From: Flavobacterium lipolyticum
GTDB taxonomy: Bacteria; Bacteroidota; Bacteroidia; Flavobacteriales; Flavobacteriaceae
Length of the DNA stretch: 64,000 nt
Direction: 5' to 3'
NCBI RefSeq assembly: GCF_020905335.1
Contig: NZ_JAJJMN010000001.1
Coordinates: 372,001 to 436,000 of the forward strand
This document shows, piece by piece, positions 43,929 through 54,494 of the stretch. The notes beneath the pieces were generated by a model. It made no database searches. It had not been told where the DNA came from and saw only the letters and a program-made list of their open reading frames with translations. The position numbers and the translations under genes were made by a program. Every line of letters starts with the position of its first letter. The first letter of the stretch is position 1.

Positions 43929-45131
43929 ATGAAAAAAAAATTAAGTCTATTACTAGCACTCTCTGCTATTACCATAAACTCCTTTGCCAATCTCAAGCAA
44001 GAAGATCCTTCATTGGTTTGGTTTAAAAAAACAACCGAAACCATTCGCTTCCAGCTAAACAAAGCGGCACAGACTTACAAACCTGGGAAAAATCCGCGTT
44101 CCGTAAATCCTGACGGAACAGTTAGATTAGCAGGTTTGACAGACTGGACTACCGGTTTTTTTCCGGGAAGTCTGTGGTATGGCTATGAACTCACCGGGGA
44201 TAAAATTCTGGCTGAAGAGGCTAAAAAATTTACACTTGCTTTAGATTCTATACGAAATATAAAAAATACACATGATGTAGGTTTTATGCTGTACTGTTCT
44301 TATGGAAATGCTTACAGAATTACGGGAGACAAAACTTATCTTCCGGCACTGGCTGACGGGGCAGCAAATCTTTACGCCCGATTTAGTCCAACAGTAGGAG
44401 CTATTCGCTCCTGGGATTTTGAATGGTTGCATTATCCGGTGATTATCGATAATATGATGAACCTTGAATATTTGTATTGGAGTGCCAGCGCCTTTAGCAA
44501 ACCGGAATATGCCACCGCCGCCAATACGCACGCGCTGACCACGATAAAAAACCATTTTAGAAAAGATTTCAGTTCCTACCATTTGGTTGATTACGATCCG
44601 AAAACAGGCAAAGTATTACGAAAAGGAACGCATCAGGGGGTTACTGACGATTCGGCCTGGGCACGAGGTCAGGCCTGGGGATTGTACGGATATACGATGT
44701 GTTATGCTAATACCAAAAACCCTAAATTTTTACAACAGGCCGAAAGTATTGCTGCCTTCCTAATGAATCATCCGCGTATGCCAAAAGACAAAATACCGGT
44801 TTGGGATTTTGATGTACATAACGCTCTGGATACTGCTGAACTTGCTCCCAGAGATGCTTCGGCAGCAGCCGTAATTGCCTCAGCATTGCTTGATTTAAGT
44901 ACTCAGGTTAAGGATGGAAAAAAATACATCAGCTATGCCGAAGCCATTTTAAAATCTTTATCGTCTGATGCTTATCTCGCGAAACCGGGTGAAAACAATT
45001 ATTTTTTACTGAAACACAGCGTGGGTGCCTTTTTATACAATTCAGAAATTGATACACCACTTGACTATGCCGATTATTATTATCTAGAAGCTTTAAAAAG
45101 ATACGCATCTCTTAAAAAAATAGAAATCTAA
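43929..45131 (+). CDS. GH88 unsaturated glucuronyl hydrolase
   Basis: 400 residues. Signal peptide (TINSFA, cut near 20). The (alpha/alpha)6 family pattern includes THDVGFM with Asp116 and VIIDNMMN with Asp174, matching the two catalytic aspartates of GH88 (Asp88/Asp149 in the Bacillus enzyme), plus SAWARGQAWGLYGY and APRDASAAAVIASALL. It removes the 4,5-unsaturated uronic acid left by polysaccharide lyases, probably in the periplasm. First gene of the glycosaminoglycan locus and next to a PL8 lyase. High confidence. Confidence 0.9.
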   Translation: MKKKLSLLLALSAITINSFANLKQEDPSLVWFKKTTETIRFQLNKAAQTYKPGKNPRSVNPDGTVRLAGLTDWTTGFFPGSLWYGYELTGDKILAEEAKKFTLALDSIRNIKNTHDVGFMLYCSYGNAYRITGDKTYLPALADGAANLYARFSPTVGAIRSWDFEWLHYPVIIDNMMNLEYLYWSASAFSKPEYATAANTHALTTIKNHFRKDFSSYHLVDYDPKTGKVLRKGTHQGVTDDSAWARGQAWGLYGYTMCYANTKNPKFLQQAESIAAFLMNHPRMPKDKIPVWDFDVHNALDTAELAPRDASAAAVIASALLDLSTQVKDGKKYISYAEAILKSLSSDAYLAKPGENNYFLLKHSVGAFLYNSEIDTPLDYADYYYLEALKRYASLKKIEI

Positions 45132-45297
45132 AAGTAAACAGTTTGTGCAATACGCTGTCTGCGAAAAAAATAAAACAGGAAGTTCTTTACTTTAGGAATT
45201 ACAAAAAATACTCGACCGAACAATTAACAGTTTGCCGAAAATTACTCGCGATAGTATTTTCTCAGCGTAATTCCTAATCAAATAACTTCATTACAAG

Positions 45298-45338
45298 CCC
45301 GCAAAACCTCCGATTCTAACCGTTGGAAGTTTTGCGGG
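45298..45338 (+). terminator. Hairpin between GH88 and PL8 genes
   Basis: CCCGCAAAACCTCC (45298-45311) and GGAAGTTTTGCGGG (45325-45338) pair with one mismatch. No T-run follows, so it may be an attenuator or a processing site. Nothing else seen in 45132-45394. Confidence 0.5.
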
Positions 45339-45394
45339 TTAGTTGCTAAGAATACAATAAATTACTAACCACTAATCTATTAATAACCACTCTT

Positions 45395-48178
45395 ATGCAC
45401 AAAAAATTATTTTTATCTGTCGGGCTAATAGCCTTAGTTTTTAACTTTTCGTACGCTCAGCTGAGTGTTGTAAATGAGATTGCCGTCAAATATCGAAACT
45501 GGCTCACAGGGGAGAATCTCGATTATTCTAAACCACAGGTCAACGAAAGATACAGCCGTTTTCTAAGCAATGGTATAGCTGCCAAAAACCTCTCGGCATA
45601 CGATTTTTCCAATCCTGGTCCGGCATGGAATTTTACCGTCAGTGCCGATCAGACTGCGTATCAGGTTTTGGTCGAACAAAAACTCATCCGCTTAGTCTTT
45701 TTGTACCAGCTGAAAGGGTCGGCTGCCAGTCCTAATCCCGATTATCACAGTCCGGCACTGCGAGATTCTATTTTGGCACTTTTCAACTATATGAAAGCTA
45801 AAGGCATCAGCAGTACTACTAATTTTGCTTATCTCTCCATTCCTGCCACGGAAGAAGTGATTACCAGCGGTCACGGGATATGTTTGCGCTCCTCAGGGTA
45901 TGCAACTTCCGTTTTTTTGATGAAAGACGAACTGGTTGCTTCCGGAGAATTTACACATCATCTCGGAGCACTGAAAAGCTTAACGGCTTTTATTTCTCCG
46001 GATTACCCGAATTTCAATTTCACCAATCCCGGTTTTAATTCCGATATTATCCGTTCTTCCATTCAGCAGCGATTTTGTTATGTACTGGCTCAGGACGATG
46101 CTTCAACTACAAAAGTGACCGATATGGATTTCCTGAAACGATTTATTGACAATGCTCTCAAAATAAGCAACGGCTGGAACGATTGTATTAAGCCTGATTT
46201 TATTACCTATCATCACAGAGGTGCTTATTCAAATTCCTACGGAGTAGAAGCGTTGCAACAATCTTCGATTATGAACATGATGCTGAAAAACACCTCCTAT
46301 GAATTAAATGCCGAAGCACAAAGCAACTTAAAAAATGCCATTTTAAACTACAGCAAATTCAGTAAAGGTTTTGAAATGCCTTTAGGACTTGCCGGAAGAT
46401 TCTTCACCAACACTGATGCGCTTAACGACTTACGACCTGCACTGGCATTTTTATATGTAGCCGATCCTGTAGCCAATCTGGAAGCAGGAAGAGAATTTGT
46501 TCGCCTTTGGAACCTTTCTGCAACCGCTAATACTAATTTACTGAGACAAAATGCCCTATCGATCACACTGGTTCATACGCCTGGCAGTTTAATGGACCTG
46601 CTGCAAACTTTAAATGCAGGAATTAGTCCACTTCCCGAAATAACCCAAGGACAATTTAATTTTCCTTTTGCCGGATTGAGCGTTCACAAATACAATGGCT
46701 TTCAGGCAAGCATCAAAGGAACGAGTAAACACATTTGGCATTTCGAGGATTCGGCCACAGAAAATGTTTTTGGCAGATATACCTCTGCAGGCGCTATGGA
46801 ATTGCTGACCACCGGAGTTCCCGTGACCCGAGCTTCAAACGGTTATTCCGAAAATGGCTGGGATTGGTCGCATCTTCCCGGAACAACTGTGGCCTACCTT
46901 CCGTTAAACATAGTTGAAACGGGTACTATGAGGGAGATGAACGGAAAATCATTTCTGACGGTTGGTTCTTTAGACCATAACGGCATTTTTGGTATGGACT
47001 ATAAAGATTATAATTCGGCTACCGGAATGACGGCTTTGAAGTCTAATTTTTTCTTCAAAAATATGATTCTTTGTCTGGGTTCTAATATCAGGGATACCAA
47101 CGGAACCTACCCTATTCATACTACTCTGTTTCAAACAGCACTAGCCAATACAGCAACAGCAACTTATGTGAACGGTACGGCCACTACAGGCAATACTTAT
47201 ACACTTACCCAAACAGGAGCCTTCTGGGCGACAGATGCTTTAGGCAATGGCTACGTGGTTCCCGGAAATTCAAGTAATACCGATGCGATAACCATTAACC
47301 GATTGGAGCAAAACTCCCGCAACAACAGCAATACCGCTAATACTTCGGGTAATTTTACCAGTGCCTATATCAATCATGGTACTGCCCCTGTTTCAGCCAA
47401 ATTTCAATATGCGGTCGTATTGCAGGGCGGACAGACCGTTACACAACAACTGGCGGCTAATTTTACTTCTTACTTTAAAATTCACCATCAAAACAGTCAG
47501 GCACACATTGTGCAATACCTCCCGGACGCCATATTTGGGTATGTCATTTTTACTCCAAATACTATATTTACTTATGATGTAGTAGTAAGTGTAAACAAAC
47601 CGGCCGCTGTGATGACTCAAAAGACGGACAACGGGAACAAATTGAAAGTTAGCCTGACCAATCCAAACTTAGGACTTTTGACTTCGAATGAAACCTACAC
47701 CTGGAGCCAGATCAGTAGTCAAAACTCCATTTTAAACAGAGTAGCACAAACAGACCCTGTAAAGCTAACTCTTGTCGGTCAGTGGGAATTGTCCGCACCA
47801 GCATCAAATATAACCACCACTATCAATGGTGCTAATACAGAAGTTACTTTTACTACAATTAACGGACTTACCATTCAAACCGAACTCGTAAAATCATCCA
47901 CATTGGGTATCCATGATCCGACGGAGCAAGCTTCTAAAGATTTAGCAGTTATGGTTGCTCCCAACCCTTCCCTATCCGATTTTAAAATCAATGTTACAGG
48001 TGAAGCCGGGCAGACTATTTTTGTAAATGTGTTCGATACTTTAGGAAAACGTGTCAGCACCCTAAAATCAAACTATGGACAAACTATCGTTCTGGGCAGT
48101 GACTGGACTCCCGGAATATATTTTGCCGAAATACGTCAGGGCAAACAAAAGAAAACCGTCAAATTAATAAAACAATAA
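45395..48178 (+). CDS. PL8 hyaluronate/chondroitin lyase with T9SS sorting domain
   Basis: 927 residues. Signal peptide (FNFSYAQ, cut near 22). N-terminal alpha/alpha toroid with the PL8 active site YHHRGAYSNSYGVEAL (His274, Tyr282), then beta-sandwich domains with NGWDWSHLPGTTVAY, as in chondroitin AC lyases. The C-terminal ~80 residues (MVAPNPSLSDFKINVTGEAG ... GKQKKTVKLIKQ) are a type A sorting domain, so the enzyme should be secreted or surface-anchored by type IX. It cleaves hyaluronan or chondroitin by beta-elimination; exact substrate not determined. Length is above the bare family because of the tail. Confidence 0.87.
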   Translation: MHKKLFLSVGLIALVFNFSYAQLSVVNEIAVKYRNWLTGENLDYSKPQVNERYSRFLSNGIAAKNLSAYDFSNPGPAWNFTVSADQTAYQVLVEQKLIRLVFLYQLKGSAASPNPDYHSPALRDSILALFNYMKAKGISSTTNFAYLSIPATEEVITSGHGICLRSSGYATSVFLMKDELVASGEFTHHLGALKSLTAFISPDYPNFNFTNPGFNSDIIRSSIQQRFCYVLAQDDASTTKVTDMDFLKRFIDNALKISNGWNDCIKPDFITYHHRGAYSNSYGVEALQQSSIMNMMLKNTSYELNAEAQSNLKNAILNYSKFSKGFEMPLGLAGRFFTNTDALNDLRPALAFLYVADPVANLEAGREFVRLWNLSATANTNLLRQNALSITLVHTPGSLMDLLQTLNAGISPLPEITQGQFNFPFAGLSVHKYNGFQASIKGTSKHIWHFEDSATENVFGRYTSAGAMELLTTGVPVTRASNGYSENGWDWSHLPGTTVAYLPLNIVETGTMREMNGKSFLTVGSLDHNGIFGMDYKDYNSATGMTALKSNFFFKNMILCLGSNIRDTNGTYPIHTTLFQTALANTATATYVNGTATTGNTYTLTQTGAFWATDALGNGYVVPGNSSNTDAITINRLEQNSRNNSNTANTSGNFTSAYINHGTAPVSAKFQYAVVLQGGQTVTQQLAANFTSYFKIHHQNSQAHIVQYLPDAIFGYVIFTPNTIFTYDVVVSVNKPAAVMTQKTDNGNKLKVSLTNPNLGLLTSNETYTWSQISSQNSILNRVAQTDPVKLTLVGQWELSAPASNITTTINGANTEVTFTTINGLTIQTELVKSSTLGIHDPTEQASKDLAVMVAPNPSLSDFKINVTGEAGQTIFVNVFDTLGKRVSTLKSNYGQTIVLGSDWTPGIYFAEIRQGKQKKTVKLIKQ

Positions 48179-48223
48179 ACGATTAACTGAATTTGGAATT
48201 TAAAAAACGATAACTAAATACTA

Positions 48224-50206
48224 ATGAAAAACCTTAAAAAAACAATAACCTTACTCCTGCTATTTACCACCGCTTATTTTACTCATGCACAGGAAAAACA
48301 ACTGACCAAAGAAAGTTTTGATGTTGTCAACCTTCACTATCCGGGTTTGGAGAATGTAAATCAGCTTTTTACTTCCGGTAAATATGACGAAGCCGCCAGA
48401 GCGTTGCTCAATTATTACCGTGAGCGAAGAAAGATCAAAAGCCCTGATTTTAATGTGGGCGATGAAACCCGATTTAGAGGAAAAGATATTGGAAAAGCCA
48501 ATCAGTTAAAGGCCGATAATGCTTTGTTGCATCAGTTTCAGCCTCATAAAGGCTATGGTTATTTTGATTACGGAACCGATATTAACTGGGATTACTGGCC
48601 GGTAAAAGACAATGAAGTGCGCTGGCAGCTGCATCGTGTAACCTGGTGGCAGCCTATGGGAATGGCCTACAGAAGCAGCGGCGATGAAAAATATGCCAAA
48701 GAATGGGTTTCACAGTTTCGCGATTGGGAGAAAAAAAACGTTTTAGGACGTTCGAAAGAAAATGACCAATTTGCCTGGCGTCCGTTAGAAGTATCAGAGC
48801 GTATACAAAGTCTTCCGGGAACCTTCAACCTGTTTGTAGTTTCATCGAATTTTACACCCGCTTTTTTAATGGAATTCTTAAACAGCTTCTCCAAACAGAC
48901 GGCTTATATTCCTAAGAATTACAGCAAAGAAGGCAATCATCTATTGTTTGAAGCACAGCGCATCCTGAGTGCAGGAGCCTTTTTCCCGGAACTCAAGGCA
49001 GCAGAAGAATGGCGTAAAAGCGGCATCGAAATACTCAATCGCGAAATAAAACTACAAGTACTCCCTGATGGCGTACAATGGGAGCTTTCACCGATTTATC
49101 ATGCTGCCTGTATCGAAATCTTTTTAAAAGCCTACAACTCGGCTAAAATGGCGGGTGTAGCTAAAGAATTTCCCGAAACCTACTCCAAAACAATCGAAAA
49201 AATGATGGTGGCGACAGCCAATATTTCTTTCCCCGATTACAGTACACCAATGTTTGGCGACTCCTGGACTTTTGATAAAAATGGCAGAATAAAACAATTT
49301 CTAAACTGGTCAAAAATGTTTCCTGAAAACGGACTCCTGAAATATTTGGGTACAGCTGGTGCTGAAGGACAATTACCCAATTATGGATCCCATGCCTTAT
49401 CAGACGGAGGTTTCTATACTTTTAGAAACGGATGGAACGACAAATCAACCGTCATGATTGTTAAAGCAGGGCCTCCGGCCGAATTTCACGCACAGCCCGA
49501 CAACGGTACGTTTGAACTTTGGGTAAAAGGACGCAATTTTACACCAGATACAGGCTGCTACATTTACAGTGGTGATGCTGAGGTAACCAAAATGAGAAAT
49601 TGGTACCGTCAAACCAGAGTACACAGCACGTTGACACTTGACAATCAGAACATGATCATTACCAAAGCCAAAGAAAACAAATGGAGTACCTCTAAAAACT
49701 TAGATCAATTAACCTATACCAATCCAAGTTATACTGACTTAAACCACCAGCGTACCATTCTTTTTATAGATCAGAAGTACTTTTTAATTTTGGATAAAGC
49801 AATTGGAAAAGCTACCGGAAACTTAGGAGTTCACTTTCAATTAAAAGAAGACAGCAAACCCGTTTTCAACAAAACAAACAATAGTGTTACAACCACTTAC
49901 GAAGATGGCAACAATCTTTTGATACAATCTTTAAATACCGATAGAGTAACCCTAAATGAAGAAGACGGTAAGGTTTCCTATCAGTACGCCAAAGAAATTG
50001 CACGCCCTGCTTTTGTTTTTGAAAAGCCGAAAACCACTGCTGCAGCACAAAGTTTTATTACGGTAGTTTATCCGTATGACGGAACTAAAGCGCCAGAGAT
50101 CAGCATTAAGATGAATAAGGCTAATGATTTCGAAAAGGGAATTATTGATATGAGTTTACAAATTGATGGTAAAAAAAGTGAGGTAAAAACAAATCTGAAT
50201 GATTAA
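48224..50206 (+). CDS. PL12 heparinase III-like lyase
   Basis: 660 residues, signal peptide (AYFTHAQ, cut near 23). FDYGTDINWDYWPVKDNEVR and WQLHRVTWWQPMG are the typical N-terminal toroid motifs of PL12. Catalytic positions align with Pedobacter heparinase III: Asn238 (KEGNHL), Tyr292 (SPIYHAA), His422 (AEFHAQPDNGTFELW). It degrades heparan sulfate-type chains, probably in the periplasm as there is no sorting tail. 45 bp after the PL8 gene, same operon, closed by a terminator. Confidence 0.88.
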   Translation: MKNLKKTITLLLLFTTAYFTHAQEKQLTKESFDVVNLHYPGLENVNQLFTSGKYDEAARALLNYYRERRKIKSPDFNVGDETRFRGKDIGKANQLKADNALLHQFQPHKGYGYFDYGTDINWDYWPVKDNEVRWQLHRVTWWQPMGMAYRSSGDEKYAKEWVSQFRDWEKKNVLGRSKENDQFAWRPLEVSERIQSLPGTFNLFVVSSNFTPAFLMEFLNSFSKQTAYIPKNYSKEGNHLLFEAQRILSAGAFFPELKAAEEWRKSGIEILNREIKLQVLPDGVQWELSPIYHAACIEIFLKAYNSAKMAGVAKEFPETYSKTIEKMMVATANISFPDYSTPMFGDSWTFDKNGRIKQFLNWSKMFPENGLLKYLGTAGAEGQLPNYGSHALSDGGFYTFRNGWNDKSTVMIVKAGPPAEFHAQPDNGTFELWVKGRNFTPDTGCYIYSGDAEVTKMRNWYRQTRVHSTLTLDNQNMIITKAKENKWSTSKNLDQLTYTNPSYTDLNHQRTILFIDQKYFLILDKAIGKATGNLGVHFQLKEDSKPVFNKTNNSVTTTYEDGNNLLIQSLNTDRVTLNEEDGKVSYQYAKEIARPAFVFEKPKTTAAAQSFITVVYPYDGTKAPEISIKMNKANDFEKGIIDMSLQIDGKKSEVKTNLND

Positions 50207-50245
50207 GGAAATGTGTTTTTTCATCAGAGTATTATATTTTATAAA

Positions 50246-50273
50246 GGCGTCTAAATTTTAGGCGCTTTTTTTT
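50246..50273 (+). terminator. Intrinsic terminator after the lyase operon
   Basis: GCGTCTAAA (50247-50255) pairs with TTTAGGCGC (50257-50265) with one G-T pair, followed by eight T. Confidence 0.85.
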
Positions 50274-50293
50274 GCAGACAATAATGTAATAAT

Positions 50294-50600
50294 ATCCCAG
50301 ATGGGAAATAACCCGTTTTTGTATATTCTTTACGCAATATAATTTATCATCCTGTACCACCCCGATGGGGTTCTAATGTGGTGGATACCGTTTTTTCTAC
50401 AAATATGAAGTCCCTATGGGACTTTGTGTTTATTTTTTATGCGACGGATTAAAATCCGTTGCTACAACATTATTCGTTCCTTCGGAACTACTAAAAAGAG
50501 CCTTTGGCTCGGTCAATTATGTAGGGATGGATTTTAATCCATTTAACAAAAATTTCGCCCCCGACATTTGAATTCCGCAGGAATGACCCATATAAAAAAA
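50294..50600. repeat. Cluster of short palindromes (REP-like)
   Basis: In about 300 bases there are at least seven short inverted repeats: TCCCAGATGGGA, CCCCGATGGGG (50360-50370), AAGTCCCTATGGGACTT (50408-50424), ACGGATTAAAATCCGT (50444-50459), GTTCCTTCGGAAC, GAGCCTTTGGCTC, ATGGATTTTAATCCAT. No frame. The rest of 50207-51325 has no gene I believe; it must contain the susC promoter. Confidence 0.7.
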
Positions 50601-51325
50601 ATCCGCGCGTTTCTTTATCGGTATTATTGTAAACGTATTGTTCCATTTATCCTAAAAAAATAAAAAAACACAACACTTTTATCAGTTTTATCTGAAAAAG
50701 AAATGACAAATCGCTTTCCTTCCTTTATAAATTCATCAAAAATTACATCGTTTTCGTTAATCTGTTATTCCATTTAATTTAACTTTTGCCCAACACAAAT
50801 TATTTCAAAACAGCGCAGTAAAAACAGCACTTTCCTGCTGAAAACAAAATCTCAAAAATGCTATAAAACCTTGATTTCACAAGGATTTCAAAGGGTTTTA
50901 AAAGTACAATTAATCAAAATCAATAGCAATTTGGACATTTTCAAAACTGTCCTCTATAGTCGATTTATATATTTGTTTTTATTAAATCAAAAAAAACATG
51001 ACCAATTCCAAAAAAATGAACCAGCAACTACAGAATCTATTTTTAATTGTCAGGCGGAAAATTCCTCTGCGAATTTCCTCAGTTAATAAATTGTTATAAT
51101 TTTCGTCCATTAAAAATAATGAAGCGATTGGTTAAACAATAATGTCAAACGGCAGTCGATCTCAAACTTATTACAACAGTAATTCGGAATTTCGGTCACG
51201 CAATAATAAGAAGAAGATAAATGATTCAGAAGAGTGGTTTCTAATTATGCAGCAAGACCAGATATCAACTTATATAACATCAATTTAGGAAGTAAGGTTG
51301 CCCTTATTCCGGTTTAAAAAAAATT

Positions 51326-54300
51326 ATGAAAAGGACTCTATTTTTATTTTTGCTGCTTACCACCTGCAAAGTGATGTACGGGCAGGATATTATTACTGTA
51401 AAAGGGGTGGTAACCGATGCTCAGAACATGCCTATGCCGGGAGCAACTGTTTCTGAAAAAGGAACCAAAAACACCACTGTTACTGCTATGGACGGTGATT
51501 ATCAAATTAAGGTAAAATCAAATGCTATTTTAGTTTTTTCGTTCATCGGAACTAAAACTAAAGAAGAACCTGTTAAAAACAGAACGCTTATCAATACTAA
51601 ATTACTCGATGACGCCAATAATCTGGATGAGGTAGTTGTAGTAGGGTACGGAACCAAAGCGAGAAAAGATCTTACAGGAGCCATCTCTTCTGTTAAGGGA
51701 CAGGAACTCGCTAAAATTCCGGTTCAAAATGTGGCACAGGCATTACAAGGCCGTATTGCCGGTATGCAGGTGACCATGTCCGACGGTACACCCGGATCTG
51801 AACCGTCCCTTAGAATTAGGGGCGGAACTTCGATTACTCAAAGTAATGAACCTTTGTATGTCGTTGACGGTGTAGCTCAAACCGGAGGATTAAGCTTTTT
51901 AGATCCGATGGATATTGAATCAATCGATGTACTAAAAGATGCTTCTTCAACTTCTATTTATGGTGCCCAAGGCGCTAACGGAGTTGTACTGGTAACCACC
52001 AAAAAAGCAAAGGGAGGAAAACTCACTTTAAGTTATGACACTTATGCCGGGATCAAGACTATTGCCAAAACCCTTCCGGTGATGAATCCTTACCAATACA
52101 CCCAATTACTTTATGAATCAGCGACTGATGATGCCAGAATGCAGAAGTTTGTGAGTGCTTTTGGAACTTATGATCAGCTTGAAGGCCTTTACAAAGACCG
52201 ACAAGGCATCAACTGGCAGGATGAGGTTTTTGGAAATGCCGTGGAAAGTCAATACCACAAGCTAAGCATCAGCGGAGGTGAAAATGATACCAAATACAAT
52301 GCCTTCTACTCGGTGAATAACGATCAGGGCATTATGCTGGGAAGCGGATCGGTAAAAAATATCGCAAAACTAAACGTAACCAATTCGATCAGCAAAAAGG
52401 TTACGGTTACCGCAATTGTAAACTACTCCAATCAAAAAGTAACCGGATTATCAACAAATGATGGTGGAAATGCACGTTTGAGTATGCTGCAAAACTTGTT
52501 ACAGTACAGGCCGACCATTGGAAAAACGGGATCAGATGAAGATCTTAAAACCTTAACCGTAGATCCGTTGGACAATCAGGATTCTCCAACATTCCAGAGT
52601 CCGTTGATTACCATCGACAGTCAAAAAAGAGAGGCCATTACCAGAGCCATCAACATGAGTTTGCAGCTGCAATACAACATCACGCCAAACTTAATCTATC
52701 GTGGATTAATCAGTTATACCGACAATAGCATGAAGAGCAAATATTTTAACGATTCAAGAGGTATACAAGCCATCAGAAGTGGTGGTGCCAATGGCGGAGT
52801 GACACACAATATTGGTACCCGATTAAATTACAACAACGTTCTGACGTACAGTAAGACTTTTAACAAAAAGCATAAATTTGATGCTTCTCTCGGACAAGAG
52901 TACATCTACAATTATACAGAAGGAATTACTGCTTCGGCTACCGCTTTTCCTGATGTTAATCTGGGCTGGGATAAACTACAACTGGGCACCATTGCCGGAA
53001 TTCCGACAAGCTATGCAGAAGATGATAAAATAATATCTTTTTTTGGAAGAGCCAACTACTCGTACAAAAACAAATATTTACTGGCTGCCACTTTAAGAGC
53101 AGACGGGTCTTCTAAATTTGGCACAGAAAATCAGTGGGGATACTTCCCTTCCGTTTCAGCTGCCTGGAGAATTATCGAAGAACCTTTTATGGATAAATTA
53201 CCTGCTTTTTCTGACTTAAAACTTCGTTTGAGTTATGGGGAAGCCGGAAATAATCGAATTGCCAATTATGCTGCTTTGGGTATTTTTAATTCAGGGTCTT
53301 ATCCTTTGAACAATCAAATGAATATCACGGCATTTCAGAACAATCTTCCAAATCCCTTTTTAAAATGGGAGGCTACAAAATCGGCTAACATTGGTTTTGA
53401 CATTGGTTTCTTTAAACAAAGAATCGCGCTTACCACAGAGTTATACGAAAACCGTTCTAAGGATTTACTGTACAATACCCGTGTGCCGGCAAGTTCAGGT
53501 TTCAAAAAACAATTTCAAAACATCGGAGCCACCTCCAATCGCGGAATCGAATTTACGCTGAACGCGGTAAACGTAAAAACCAATAGTTTTAACTGGAGTA
53601 CAACTTTCAACATTGCTTTTAACAAAACTAAAGTACTAAGTTTGAGTGAAGGCGAAAATTCGTTGATCACCAATAGTTATACCGATCGAAACGACTACAT
53701 TTTGCAGGTTGGAAAACCGGTGGGCGTCATGTACGGTTATGTAAGAGACGGATTGTATCAGGTAAACGATTTTAATTACAATGCAACAACTAGCACGTAC
53801 ACCCTTAAACCAGGTGTAGTAAGCGACAATATCGTTGCACAACCCGGTTTTATCAAATTTAAAGACATCAGCGGTCCTAATGGTACACCGGATGGTGTAA
53901 TTAATGATTTAGACCGAACTGTCATTGGAGATGCCAATCCTAAATATACAGGAGGTCTTAACAACACCTTTAGCTACAAAGGAATTGATTTGAGCGTATT
54001 CCTTGATTTTACGGTAGGAAATGACATTTATAATGCCAACGTATTAAACAATTCAAGACTGAATCTCGACAACTTAAACACACTGGCGATTTATACAGAC
54101 AGATGGACAACCATTAACGCAGCAGGACAACGTGTAACTGATCCTACTGAACTGGCTGCGCTTAACGAAGGCAAAACCAATCCTGCCTTTAACGGAAACG
54201 CTACCGGACGTTTGTACAGCGATATTATTGAGGATGGCTCGTTTTTAAGAATCAACAACATCAGTCTCGGGTACACCTTGCCAAAAGAATGGCTTAAAAA

Positions 54301-54478
54301 ATCTAAAATCTCAAATTTGAGGATTTATTTTACCGCTTACAATCTGTACGTATTCACTAAATATTCGGGCTACGATCCTGAGGTAAATGTACTCAACAAT
54401 GCCATAACCCGCGGAGTCGATTTTAGTGCTTACCCTAGAAGTAAATCGTTTATCACAGGACTAAATATTTCGCTATAA
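51326..54478 (+). CDS. SusC-like TonB-dependent transporter
   Basis: 1050 residues. Signal peptide, then a carboxypeptidase-like regulatory domain (VKGVVTDAQNMPMPGATVSE, about 25-100), the TonB-box-to-plug linker (LDEVVVVGYGTKARKDLTGA), plug with NVAQALQGRIAGMQV and ASSTSIYGAQGANGVVLVTT, and a 22-strand barrel. SusC-class size. It imports large oligosaccharides through the outer membrane together with the SusD-like lipoprotein 16 bp downstream. Context points to glycosaminoglycan fragments. Family certain, substrate inferred. Confidence 0.93.
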   Translation: MKRTLFLFLLLTTCKVMYGQDIITVKGVVTDAQNMPMPGATVSEKGTKNTTVTAMDGDYQIKVKSNAILVFSFIGTKTKEEPVKNRTLINTKLLDDANNLDEVVVVGYGTKARKDLTGAISSVKGQELAKIPVQNVAQALQGRIAGMQVTMSDGTPGSEPSLRIRGGTSITQSNEPLYVVDGVAQTGGLSFLDPMDIESIDVLKDASSTSIYGAQGANGVVLVTTKKAKGGKLTLSYDTYAGIKTIAKTLPVMNPYQYTQLLYESATDDARMQKFVSAFGTYDQLEGLYKDRQGINWQDEVFGNAVESQYHKLSISGGENDTKYNAFYSVNNDQGIMLGSGSVKNIAKLNVTNSISKKVTVTAIVNYSNQKVTGLSTNDGGNARLSMLQNLLQYRPTIGKTGSDEDLKTLTVDPLDNQDSPTFQSPLITIDSQKREAITRAINMSLQLQYNITPNLIYRGLISYTDNSMKSKYFNDSRGIQAIRSGGANGGVTHNIGTRLNYNNVLTYSKTFNKKHKFDASLGQEYIYNYTEGITASATAFPDVNLGWDKLQLGTIAGIPTSYAEDDKIISFFGRANYSYKNKYLLAATLRADGSSKFGTENQWGYFPSVSAAWRIIEEPFMDKLPAFSDLKLRLSYGEAGNNRIANYAALGIFNSGSYPLNNQMNITAFQNNLPNPFLKWEATKSANIGFDIGFFKQRIALTTELYENRSKDLLYNTRVPASSGFKKQFQNIGATSNRGIEFTLNAVNVKTNSFNWSTTFNIAFNKTKVLSLSEGENSLITNSYTDRNDYILQVGKPVGVMYGYVRDGLYQVNDFNYNATTSTYTLKPGVVSDNIVAQPGFIKFKDISGPNGTPDGVINDLDRTVIGDANPKYTGGLNNTFSYKGIDLSVFLDFTVGNDIYNANVLNNSRLNLDNLNTLAIYTDRWTTINAAGQRVTDPTELAALNEGKTNPAFNGNATGRLYSDIIEDGSFLRINNISLGYTLPKEWLKKSKISNLRIYFTAYNLYVFTKYSGYDPEVNVLNNAITRGVDFSAYPRSKSFITGLNISL

Positions 54479-54494
54479 TTTAAAGTTTACAAAG

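Noticed and set aside
50871-51086. A 71-residue frame in the spacer before susC
   Set aside because: Low-complexity, no signal or motif, flanked by non-coding repeats.
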